DNA of 6,498 nt from Nitrospinota bacterium (GTDB lineage: Bacteria; UBA8248): NCBI GenBank assembly GCA_003506735.1, contig DNYS01000128.1, positions 395-6,892 on the forward strand, written 5' to 3'. This document shows, piece after piece, positions 1 through 6,308 of the stretch; position 1 is the stretch's first letter, and the number at the start of each line of letters is the position of its first letter. The position numbers were made by a program, and so were the translations under genes. Below the pieces are notes generated by a model that did no database searches, had not been told where the DNA came from, and saw only the letters and a program-made list of their open reading frames with translations.

Positions 1-65
1 GCAAGCAGGGGCTCTAGCCGCCAAAAAGGCGCTGTAAACAAACGTTTGCCCAGCGAGGCGCTCAT
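1..65 (-). CDS. 5' end of an unidentified gene, cut by the left edge
   Basis: On the minus strand an ATG at 65-63 opens a frame that stays open to the window edge and reads MSASLGKRLFTAPFWRLEPL. It is preceded by a strong purine-rich Shine-Dalgarno (AGGGAGG) only 3 nt upstream of the ATG. It lies about 44 nt downstream of the stop of the decarboxylase-like gene on the same strand, so the two could be co-transcribed. Only 21 codons are visible, too few to assign a family. The segment LFTAPFWRLEPLL is somewhat hydrophobic and could begin a membrane segment, but that is a guess. A competing reading on the plus strand, a short C-terminal tail ending in a TAA at 35-37, has no independent support. 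The ribosome site and the shared orientation favour the minus-strand start. Confidence 0.45.
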   Translation of the reverse strand, partial: MSASLGKRLFTAPFWRLEPLL

Positions 66-109
66 GGCCCTCCCTTACGCCGCAGGCGAGTGATCTCCCC
101 TAATTCAGG

Positions 110-1075
110 TCAGCTGGCGAGCACGCTCTCCCCGAAAAGCTCTTCCACCTCGAGCAACCGGGGCGTTAGGCCCTGCTGATGAGCGTACAGAACGAGCTTT
201 TCGAGCGTTTTCCGGTTGGCCTCAACGCCGTATGGCCAAAAATCATCCCCGAACACCTCGCGGGTCTGATCCATGACTGCGGGGAGAAGGGGAACCATCG
301 CCGAAAGGGCGCCGGTATCCATGATACGCCTGATGGTATCCTCCCTAGCCTCGCAAAGCGCCTTGTACATATTCTGCAACGCCCATGGGGCGCGCTCATA
401 CACATCTTTTCTGAGAACAACGCAGTGCATGATGGGATGGATTCCCGTCCTGCGGAAGTAGTCGATCTCGGCAGCGCCGTAATCGGGAAATAGGCGTTTC
501 ACGCGCGGCGAGCCAGCTGCAAAACACGCAGGAACCTGGTGAATCAGGGCCCCGTCCACCTCGCCGGAATCCAGCATGTCCGAAAGGTTCTGGCCTGATT
601 TCATGTAGCGAACATTCGCTCCATTGGGCATCTCAATGGGCACGCGGGGCTCCATGGCCGCCACCCAATCGATGGAGTTCATGTCGAGGCCGAATTCTTC
701 CGCGAGAATTCCGACGATCCAGACGACGGCGGTCATCCCCCACTCGCGAATGGCCACCCGTTTGCCGTTCAAATCCTCCGGCTTATTGACTCCCGCATCC
801 GTGTTGGCATAAACCATCGAATGGCGAAAGACTCTGCTCGGAAAAGCCGGGATTCCCACAAATGGCGTGTCACCTGTCCCCAGCAAATAGGAATGGGCCC
901 CCATCGACATTTCCGATAGGTCGAATTCCTGATAGCGACACATTCGGGAAAAAATCTCTGTCGGAGGCAAGGTGATCGTTCGAAGATTGATTCCGTCGGG
1001 GCGGACACGGCCCGCCGCAAGGAGGCCTGTGCGGTCATAGTCCCCAAAAGCGGCTGTAAGGTCTAGATTGGACAC
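110..1075 (-). CDS. 4,5-dihydroxyphthalate decarboxylase-like protein (type 2 periplasmic-binding-protein fold)
   Basis: The product resembles the family of 4,5-dihydroxyphthalate decarboxylase (Pht5-like) and related ABC-transporter substrate-binding-like proteins. Numbered from the GTG start, visible family features are GDYDRT (11-16), FDLSEMS (51-57), PAFPSRVFRHS (76-86), the PEDLNGKRVAIREWGMTA strap (99-116), and a C-terminal DDFWPYGVEANRKTLE block (277-292) followed by QGLTPRLLEVEELF. The length, about 321 aa, is usual for the family. No signal peptide is seen, which fits a cytosolic enzyme or regulator-like member rather than a secreted transporter component. I chose GTG at 1075-1073 because GAGGGA sits 6 nt before it and the protein then begins MSNLDLTAAFGDYDRT, as family members do. 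An ATG at 1093-1091 would add six residues but has no good ribosome site. Family members often sit in aromatic-acid degradation loci, but no ring-cleavage or phthalate gene is visible here, so the substrate is unknown. It is divergent from the homoserine dehydrogenase gene. Confidence 0.85.
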   Translation of the reverse strand: MSNLDLTAAFGDYDRTGLLAAGRVRPDGINLRTITLPPTEIFSRMCRYQEFDLSEMSMGAHSYLLGTGDTPFVGIPAFPSRVFRHSMVYANTDAGVNKPEDLNGKRVAIREWGMTAVVWIVGILAEEFGLDMNSIDWVAAMEPRVPIEMPNGANVRYMKSGQNLSDMLDSGEVDGALIHQVPACFAAGSPRVKRLFPDYGAAEIDYFRRTGIHPIMHCVVLRKDVYERAPWALQNMYKALCEAREDTIRRIMDTGALSAMVPLLPAVMDQTREVFGDDFWPYGVEANRKTLEKLVLYAHQQGLTPRLLEVEELFGESVLAS

Positions 1076-1093
1076 GGCAAATCCCTCAATCAT

Positions 1094-1301
1094 TCACCAG
1101 GAGGCAAACTCCCGAATGGAAAAGTAAAAATGGCGATAATTCTCCTTTCATCATCCACAATGGGGGAATATGCGCAAGGCGAGTCACGCTATCCCACGCC
1201 TCCCCCTTTCCTTGACCGCCTTAGCCGTCCATGGCATGAGAGTATGGCCAATTTAAAGAGACCCCCAAAGGGGTTTTTTTCCTTCTAAAACTGGGGATTT
1301 T
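1094..1301. other. divergent intergenic region
   Basis: About 200 nt separate the leftward decarboxylase-like gene from the rightward homoserine dehydrogenase gene, so promoters for both should lie here. I see no convincing sigma70 pair. The best plus-strand candidate is TTGACC at 1212-1217, with only a weak CATGAG 17 nt later (1235-1240). A plus-strand open frame of 52 codons (ATG at 1130, stop at 1286-1288) begins MAIILLSSSTMGEY and runs through the hairpin at 1255-1280. It has only a weak GGAAAAG upstream and no recognisable family, so I do not call it a gene. It could be a leader peptide. Confidence 0.5.
1255..1280 (+). terminator. terminator-like hairpin in the leader of hom (possible attenuator)
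   Basis: The core stem pairs ACCCC (1261-1265) with GGGGT (1270-1274) around a CAAA loop and runs directly into seven T residues (1274-1280). Upstream AAAGAG (1255-1260) can extend the stem into the T tract to 11 pairs with two G-U wobbles. This is the form of a Rho-independent terminator on the plus strand. It lies 21 nt before the GTG of the homoserine dehydrogenase gene, and no plus-strand gene precedes it, so a role as a leader attenuator is more likely than termination of an upstream gene. CCCCTTT (1203-1209) is perfectly complementary to AAAGGGG (1267-1273) and could form a competing antiterminator, provided transcription starts upstream of 1203. The reverse strand lacks a T run after the hairpin. 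Confidence 0.5.
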
Positions 1302-2345
1302 GTGACCAAAAATGTGCGGGTCATCGTGTGCGGATTTGGACGGGTGGGACGGAATTTCGCCCGCCTTATGGATTCCAAGCGCCGAATCGTGGCCCGCCGC
1401 TACGGACTCACGCTGGACCTATTGGGTGTCGGCGAATTGAACGGCAGCGTTTTGAGCGCGAGTCCCATTCCCCCCTCCGAACTTGCAGATTATTTTGAAG
1501 CGCACGGAAACCTTGGAAATTATCCGGGATCCGGAAAGACTGGATGGGAAGGCGCCGATATCATTCGTGAAATCAAAGAAGCGGATGTATTTGTGGAAAC
1601 AACGCCAACAAACATTCAGACAGGAGAGCCCGCCCTCAGCCACATTCATGCCGCCCTCTCGCGCGGCATGAATGTCGTGAGCGCCAATAAAGGACCCTTT
1701 ATCCGCTCTTACAACTTCCTGAAGTCTCTTGCCGATTCCAAGGGCACCTCCCTCAAATTATCGGCGGCATCGGCTGCGGCTCTTCCGATTCTGGACGTCG
1801 CCCAGACATGCTTGGCTGGAGCCGAAATCCACACCATCGAGGGCATTCTGAACGGAACCTCCAATTTCATTTTGTCCCGCATGCGAATCGGAGATGAGGA
1901 TTACGAAATGGCGCTCGCCGAGGCCCAGCGTCTCGGAATTGCCGAATCCGATCCGGCGCTTGATGTGGAAGGATACGATACCGTGAACAAGCTCGCCTTG
2001 ATTGCCAACGTCGCCATGGAAGCCAATATTTTACCAGAACAAATCTCCCGAACCGGAATTGTTGACATCTCAGCAGAGCAAGTCCGGCAGGCAGCAGCAG
2101 AGGGGAAAATTATGCGCCTGCTGGGCCGGGCTGTAATGGACCAATCCGGCAGGGTGAGCGCCACTGTCGCTCCGGAATTGCTTTCGAAAAATCACCCGCT
2201 CGCCAGCGTCGATGGCGCTGAAAAGGGGGTTACATTCACAACGGATACGATGGATCGTATCACCGTGGCCGGAGGAAAAAGCGACCCGAAGGGCGCCGCC
2301 GCTGCGCTCTTGAAAGACATTCTGAACATTTACCGTGCGCCCTGA
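1302..2345 (+). CDS. hom: homoserine dehydrogenase, short form without ACT domain
   Basis: Homoserine dehydrogenase reduces L-aspartate 4-semialdehyde to L-homoserine with NAD(P)H in the cytosol, the branch leading to threonine, isoleucine and methionine. The 347-aa product has an N-terminal Rossmann fold with GFGRVG at 11-16 and the conserved SANKGP segment at 127-132 (Lys130). The catalytic domain contains GILNGTSNFIL at 181-191 and the signature ESDPALDVEGYDTVNK at 215-230. Glu215, Asp226 and Lys230 match the spacing of yeast Glu208, Asp219 and Lys223. The protein ends soon after the catalytic domain, so it lacks the C-terminal ACT domain that binds threonine in many bacterial Hom proteins, and no aspartokinase is fused. 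The usual Gly-rich turn before the helix (V-G-G-G-I-P type) reads SAASAAALPILD here (154-165), marking a divergent subfamily. The GTG start has GGGGA 4 nt upstream. The ThDP-enzyme gene follows after 21 nt, probably in one operon, and the hairpin just upstream may control both. Confidence 0.92.
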   Translation: MTKNVRVIVCGFGRVGRNFARLMDSKRRIVARRYGLTLDLLGVGELNGSVLSASPIPPSELADYFEAHGNLGNYPGSGKTGWEGADIIREIKEADVFVETTPTNIQTGEPALSHIHAALSRGMNVVSANKGPFIRSYNFLKSLADSKGTSLKLSAASAAALPILDVAQTCLAGAEIHTIEGILNGTSNFILSRMRIGDEDYEMALAEAQRLGIAESDPALDVEGYDTVNKLALIANVAMEANILPEQISRTGIVDISAEQVRQAAAEGKIMRLLGRAVMDQSGRVSATVAPELLSKNHPLASVDGAEKGVTFTTDTMDRITVAGGKSDPKGAAAALLKDILNIYRAP

Positions 2346-2355
2346 GCGGGCGATT

Positions 2356-2359
2356 GGAG
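2356..2359 (+). promoter_or_regulatory. ribosome binding site of the ThDP enzyme gene
   Basis: GGAG lies 7 nt before the ATG at 2367, inside the 21-nt gap after the homoserine dehydrogenase stop. It fixes the start at MSINNADLIVKIL, which matches the normal N-terminus of this enzyme superfamily. The gap leaves no room for a separate promoter, supporting co-transcription. Confidence 0.6.
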
Positions 2360-2366
2360 CAAAGCG

Positions 2367-3974
2367 ATGTCAATCAACAACGCAGATCTCATTGTGAAAA
2401 TTTTAAAAGATTCCGGTATTACGCACGGCTTCGGAATTCCAAGCGGAAATGTGCTCCCGTTCATCGAAGCGATGCGCAAAGGCGGCATCCAGTTTGTCTT
2501 GACCGCCCATGAGGGCTCAGCGGGATTCGCCGCGGACGTGACCGGACGCATGACTGGAAAACCGGGGCTGTGCATCGCCACTTTGGGGCCAGGCGCTACC
2601 AACCTTGCCACGGGCGTTGGCGACGCTTACCTGGATCGTTCGCCCATGATCGCGATCACGTGCAACATCAATACAAATCTATTTGGCCGCCGGATACAGA
2701 TGCACATCGACCATCACACGCTTTTCCGGCCTATCACAAAAGCGAGCCTTCCGCTTCGCCGGGGGCAGATCGCATCGACTCTCGAGGAAGCCATTCACAT
2801 TGCTCTCAGCGAGCCGCAGGGCCCCGTCCATCTCGATCTCCCCGAGGATGTCGCACTGGCGTCCGCCACCGAGGAGGCCCCGCCCATCCCGGAGGGAAAA
2901 AAATTCCGCCCCGCTCCGGATTCCGCAATCGAAAAATTCGGCCAACTGCTGAGGGACGCGAAAAGACCCGTCGCCGTTCTCGGGTCTTCGGCAATGCGGA
3001 TGGAAGATATCGGTTACCTTCGATCATTTGTGGAAAAGCATCAGATTCCTTTTGCCTCCACGACCATGGCCAAGGGCCTGATCGACGAAGATCACCCGCT
3101 TTCCATCGGCTGCATCGAGCGATCCTGCAGACAGCTTCAGCGCAGCTTCCTTCGCGAATCGGACCTCATCATCGGCCTAGGTTACGATGTGATCGAGGTG
3201 GAATACGAAACTTGGATCGGCGATGTTCCCCTGGCACATGTAGACATCGAGCCCGCGGATACGGATGCCAGTGTCAATGTGGCCTATGAAGTGGTGGGTG
3301 ATTTGGACGCTTCGATTAGACGCATGAACAGCCTCGACGCAGGATCCAACGAGTGGCCCTCTGGCGCCGCCTTGAACCACAAAGAGAGCTTCCAAAAGTC
3401 TCTCCGGCCGAAAACGGAAACCTTCACTCCTCACCAAGCCATCGATGTGGTTCGAAGCGTTCTTCCCCGAGAGGGGATACTGTCATTCGATGTGGGCGCA
3501 CATACCCATCAGATTGCGAGCCAGTGGCCGGTACACCATCCGCGAACCTTCCTGATAACGAACGGCTGGTCTTCGATGGGGTTCGGAATTCCCGCCGGAA
3601 TCGCCGCGAAAATTGCCCGGCCGGAAATTCCGGTTGTCACGATAATCGGGGATGGATGCTTCACAATGACCTGTGGGGAACTTATCGTCGCCAAGCGCAT
3701 GGGCCTGCCGCTTCCCGTGGTCGTCCTGGACGACCGATGGCTCGGACTGATCCAGGTCAAACAAAACCGGCGCAATTTCGAAATATATGGCACCGAATTG
3801 CAGCGGGAGGAATACAGGGATCCCCCGGCCCATTACTTCGGCGTGCCCGCCGTTGGGGTGCGCGACCCCGAATCCATGGAAAAGGAAGTCAAGAAGGCCT
3901 TGGAGGCGGATGGTCCGACCGTTATCGAGGCGGTGGTCGATCCGGGGCATTATATGGAAACGGTGTTCGATTGA
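2367..3974 (+). CDS. thiamine-diphosphate-dependent enzyme, acetolactate synthase/pyruvate oxidase superfamily
   Basis: The 535-aa product has the three-domain layout of this superfamily: pyrimidine-binding domain (about 1-165), central domain (about 186-320) and pyrophosphate-binding domain (about 360-525). Glu49 in AHEGSAGFAADVTGR is the expected activating glutamate. LGPGATNLATGVGDAYLD (73-90), TNGWSSMGFGIPAGIAAK (398-415) and GDG at 428-430 are further family marks. The second half of the ThDP-metal motif is LDD (454-456) where acetolactate synthases have LNN. Asp should still bind metal, but this is unusual. True acetohydroxyacid synthase residues are missing: the FQE segment near 111-113 reads QMH, and the Trp of RQWQ that favours 2-oxobutyrate is Lys465 in IQVKQ. 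No small regulatory-subunit gene adjoins it. It may therefore be a 2-oxo acid decarboxylase or carboligase of unknown substrate. Placement 21 nt after homoserine dehydrogenase suggests linked metabolism. Family membership is certain, the reaction is not. Confidence 0.92.
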   Translation: MSINNADLIVKILKDSGITHGFGIPSGNVLPFIEAMRKGGIQFVLTAHEGSAGFAADVTGRMTGKPGLCIATLGPGATNLATGVGDAYLDRSPMIAITCNINTNLFGRRIQMHIDHHTLFRPITKASLPLRRGQIASTLEEAIHIALSEPQGPVHLDLPEDVALASATEEAPPIPEGKKFRPAPDSAIEKFGQLLRDAKRPVAVLGSSAMRMEDIGYLRSFVEKHQIPFASTTMAKGLIDEDHPLSIGCIERSCRQLQRSFLRESDLIIGLGYDVIEVEYETWIGDVPLAHVDIEPADTDASVNVAYEVVGDLDASIRRMNSLDAGSNEWPSGAALNHKESFQKSLRPKTETFTPHQAIDVVRSVLPREGILSFDVGAHTHQIASQWPVHHPRTFLITNGWSSMGFGIPAGIAAKIARPEIPVVTIIGDGCFTMTCGELIVAKRMGLPLPVVVLDDRWLGLIQVKQNRRNFEIYGTELQREEYRDPPAHYFGVPAVGVRDPESMEKEVKKALEADGPTVIEAVVDPGHYMETVFD

Positions 3975-3997
3975 CGAAAAATCGAAAAATGAGTCCC

Positions 3998-4384
3998 CTA
4001 GAAAAATTGGGCGCCTTCCAGGATGGCCTCATCGAAATTTACATCTTCGAGTTCCGCACCGACCAGGGTTGCCCCCCGGAAACTGGCTCCCGCCACCTCG
4101 GCATCGCATAGCAGGGCGTCGGAAAGATCGGCATCTTCCAAATCGGCTCCCTCCATGTCAGCCTCTCTTAAATCGGCCCCGGACAAATTCGCCTCCCTCA
4201 ATATTGCGCCCGTTAGAACCGCCCCTTTGAGGTCGGCCCCCGACAAATCGCAACCGCTCAAATCGATTTGGGTCAAATCCGCACCTCTCAACGAAAGGGG
4301 GAGCCCTTCTTTTTTGCATTCCTCGAGCAGCTTATCCACATCCGTGCGGGATAATGTCATGCGTCTATGGTATGCCATGCCCAT
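3998..4384 (-). CDS. pentapeptide-repeat protein
   Basis: From about residue 32 to the C-terminus the 128-aa product is almost wholly tandem five-residue units of A(D/N)Lxx type, for example ADLTQ, IDLSG, CDLSG, ADLKG, ANLSG, ADLRE, ADLED and ADLSD, about 18 units. Such repeats form a right-handed quadrilateral beta helix of roughly four to five turns. The N-terminal part (about 10-31, TDVDKLLEECKKEG) looks like a short capping helix. There is no signal peptide or membrane segment, so the protein is probably cytosolic. Some pentapeptide proteins (Qnr, MfpA) mimic DNA and protect gyrase, but nothing here shows that role, and most members have no known function. The start is uncertain: ATGs at 4384, 4378 and 4360 are in frame and none has a clear ribosome site. 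The ATG at 4360 would give 120 aa beginning MTLSRTDVDKLL. The gene converges on the ThDP-enzyme gene with 23 nt between stops and no obvious hairpin terminator. Confidence 0.85.
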   Translation of the reverse strand: MGMAYHRRMTLSRTDVDKLLEECKKEGLPLSLRGADLTQIDLSGCDLSGADLKGAVLTGAILREANLSGADLREADMEGADLEDADLSDALLCDAEVAGASFRGATLVGAELEDVNFDEAILEGAQFF

Positions 4385-4400
4385 CAGGATGCAAGCGGCC

Positions 4401-4417
4401 AGGCCACCTCATGGCCT
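4401..4417. repeat. short inverted repeat in the divergent intergenic region
   Basis: AGGCCA (4401-4406) and TGGCCT (4412-4417) are perfect inverted arms around a 5-nt CCTCA spacer. No T run follows on either strand, so it does not look like a terminator. It lies just upstream of the candidate starts of the pentapeptide gene and could be a small operator or leader hairpin, or chance. Confidence 0.3.
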
Positions 4418-4431
4418 ACAAAAAATATTTC

Positions 4432-4443
4432 TCTAGCGCTAGA
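4432..4443. promoter_or_regulatory. perfect 12-bp palindrome, candidate operator
   Basis: TCTAGCGCTAGA is a perfect palindrome in the 127-nt region between the divergent pentapeptide and dehydrogenase genes. Its right arm overlaps TAGAAT (4440-4445), which matches the sigma70 -10 consensus at five of six bases for rightward transcription. The matching -35 position (TACAAA, 4417-4422, 17-bp spacer) is weak. If used, transcription would start near 4452 and a dimeric regulator bound here would block it. The binding protein is unknown and no regulator gene is visible in the window. Confidence 0.35.
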
Positions 4444-4511
4444 ATGGATTTTTAGCCCTTTGCAGCTATTCGCTCTTAGATTCTCTCTGGATTATTTTTG
4501 ACGGAGTATTT

Positions 4512-6299
4512 ATGGAGATTCGAAAAGTCGGCGTAGTCGGTCTGGGCACGATGGGCTCCAACATCGCGATTGTTTGCGCCAGGAGCGGGATGGACACCAT
4601 AGCCTGCGAAATGAACGAATCCACTCTCCAAAGCGGCCTCGGCCGAATTGGCGCTTTTTTGGATTCCGGTGTCCAAAAAGGAAAAACGACCGCCGGGGAT
4701 CGGGACGCCATCCTCGCCCGCTTGAAGGGCGCAACCTCGATCACCGAGCTGGCCGATTGCGACATCGTTATCGAGGCCATCGACGAAAACCTGGAAAGGA
4801 AAACCGCCCTCTTCCAGGTGATGGACGCCGTTCTGGGGGAGCAGGCCATCATCGCCAGCAACACCAGCACCCTTTCTATCACATCCATGGGGGCCGCCTC
4901 GGGCCGCGCAGACCGTTTCATCGGCACGCATTTCTGCCTGCCCGCCGCCCTGAACAAGCTGGTGGAGGTGGCCCCCGGAAGCCTCACCAGCATGGATACC
5001 CTTGGCACCGCCATGGCTTTTCTCAAGAACGCCGGACAAACGCCCATAGAGGTGAAGGATACGCCGGGATTTATTCTCAACTATTTCCTCATCCCATTTC
5101 AGAACGATTGCATCCGGATGATCGAGGCCGGCTACGCGGCCCCGGCCGATCTCGACGCGGGAATCACCCTGGGCCTTGGCTACAAATTGGCTCCGATGCG
5201 CCTGCTGGACATCGAGGGCCTCGATATTCACCGGACGGTCTCCCTGTCCTTATACGAACAACTCAAAGACCCGAGGTACGTCCCGCCCCCGTTGGTGGAC
5301 AGGATGATTGCCTCGGGCCATCTCGGGGCCAAGACGGGACGTGGATTCTACACCTATGAGCAGGAAGGCGTGTTCGGTGTCGCTGAACCGAATAAAGAAG
5401 ACCAGCCGGCCCACAATACCGCCGCCGGAAAACCCCTTTCCGACGCCATCCGACAGGTCGGGGTTGTCGGCCTGGGGGCCATGGGCAGTGGCATCGCCCA
5501 GGTATGCCTCACGGCGGGCCTGGAAGTAACCGGCATCGAAATGGACGCGTCGGCGCTCCAGGCCGGCCAAGACCGAATCGCCAAAAACCTTGCAGGTGCC
5601 GTGAAACGGGGGAAAATGGACGAGGCCGGGAAAAACGAAATCCTCGGCCGTCTCCGCGGATCGACCGATTTAAAAGAACTTTCCGGATGCGACCTCATTA
5701 TCGAAGTAATCGTGGAAGACCTCGGCCTCAAGCTCGATCTCTTCGAGAAACTCGCCGGGATCGCCAAAGACGGCGCCATTATCGCCTCGAATACATCCTG
5801 CCTATCCGTCACCGCCATGGCGGCAAAGGCAAAATATCCCGAGCGCGTGCTCGGCCTTCATTTCTTCAACCCCCCCTACGCCATGCGGCTCGTTGAGGTG
5901 ATCCAGGCGGTCCAGACCGCCCCCGAAATATTGGAGTTCGGCGTCGCCTTCTGCCAGCGCATCGGAAAAACCCCCGTTCCGGTCAAGGATCGCCCTGGCT
6001 TCCTCGTCAACCGCCTCCTCGTGCCCTATCTGAACCATGCCGCCCAGGCCTTCGACGACCGCCTCGCGGACAGGGAGACCATGGACAAGGCGATTCACAT
6101 GGGCCTTGGCCACCCCATGGGGCCGCTGACCCTGCTCGACCTCGTTGGCATCGACGTTCAGGCTTTCGTCGCCGACGCAATCGCGGGAGAACTCGGCGAG
6201 GCCCGCTTCTTCGCGCCCCCGATCCTCCGGAGGATGACATCGGCGAATTGGCTGGGGCGAAAGACCGGGCGCGGATTCTACGATTACGGCGAATCCTAG
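4512..6299 (+). CDS. tandem (duplicated) 3-hydroxyacyl-CoA dehydrogenase
   Basis: The 595-aa protein consists of two full 3-hydroxyacyl-CoA dehydrogenase units, residues about 3-283 and 313-593, joined by a linker of about 30 residues (284-312). The family oxidises 3-hydroxyacyl-CoA to 3-oxoacyl-CoA with NAD+, as in beta-oxidation or phenylacetate-type pathways. Each unit has a Rossmann NAD-binding half (GLGTMG 10-15; GLGAMG 320-325), an acidic residue at the end of the second strand (Glu33, Glu343) that fits NAD+ over NADP+, and a helical C-terminal half ending TGRGFY. The units align without gaps at an offset of 310 residues, roughly 40% identical by eye. Catalytic positions equal to human HADH Ser137, His158, Glu170 and Asn208 are present in both: 119/140/152/190 and 429/450/462/500. 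Unit 2 has the canonical HFFNP; unit 1 reads HFCLP, losing the Asn. The ATG has GGAG 5 nt upstream. It appears monocistronic in this window, and no hydratase or thiolase gene is visible nearby. Confidence 0.93.
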   Translation: MEIRKVGVVGLGTMGSNIAIVCARSGMDTIACEMNESTLQSGLGRIGAFLDSGVQKGKTTAGDRDAILARLKGATSITELADCDIVIEAIDENLERKTALFQVMDAVLGEQAIIASNTSTLSITSMGAASGRADRFIGTHFCLPAALNKLVEVAPGSLTSMDTLGTAMAFLKNAGQTPIEVKDTPGFILNYFLIPFQNDCIRMIEAGYAAPADLDAGITLGLGYKLAPMRLLDIEGLDIHRTVSLSLYEQLKDPRYVPPPLVDRMIASGHLGAKTGRGFYTYEQEGVFGVAEPNKEDQPAHNTAAGKPLSDAIRQVGVVGLGAMGSGIAQVCLTAGLEVTGIEMDASALQAGQDRIAKNLAGAVKRGKMDEAGKNEILGRLRGSTDLKELSGCDLIIEVIVEDLGLKLDLFEKLAGIAKDGAIIASNTSCLSVTAMAAKAKYPERVLGLHFFNPPYAMRLVEVIQAVQTAPEILEFGVAFCQRIGKTPVPVKDRPGFLVNRLLVPYLNHAAQAFDDRLADRETMDKAIHMGLGHPMGPLTLLDLVGIDVQAFVADAIAGELGEARFFAPPILRRMTSANWLGRKTGRGFYDYGES

Positions 6300-6308
6300 C
6301 GCGGCGGC

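Noticed and set aside
2..37. Plus-strand tail QAGALAAKKAL followed by TAA, considered as the end of an upstream gene
   Set aside because: Eleven codons give no usable evidence, and the opposite strand has a good ribosome site and start in the same place.
1130..1288. Plus-strand 52-codon frame beginning MAIILLSSSTMGEY, considered as a protein gene
   Set aside because: It has only a weak ribosome site, no recognisable family, and runs through the terminator-like hairpin. It is kept only as a possible leader peptide.
2367..3974. Annotation as acetolactate synthase large subunit (ilvB)
   Set aside because: The superfamily is right, but the FQE segment, the Asn-Asn pair and the 2-oxobutyrate-specificity Trp are missing, and no ilvN-like gene is adjacent.
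3353..4111. Long plus-strand frame overlapping the ThDP enzyme and the pentapeptide gene
   Set aside because: It is rich in Arg, Pro and Gly with no domain and overlaps two well-supported genes. It is a shadow frame of GC-rich coding DNA.
4476..5231. Minus-strand frame of about 250 codons inside the tandem dehydrogenase
   Set aside because: It has no recognisable motif and lies wholly opposite a gene with clear catalytic motifs. Antisense shadow.
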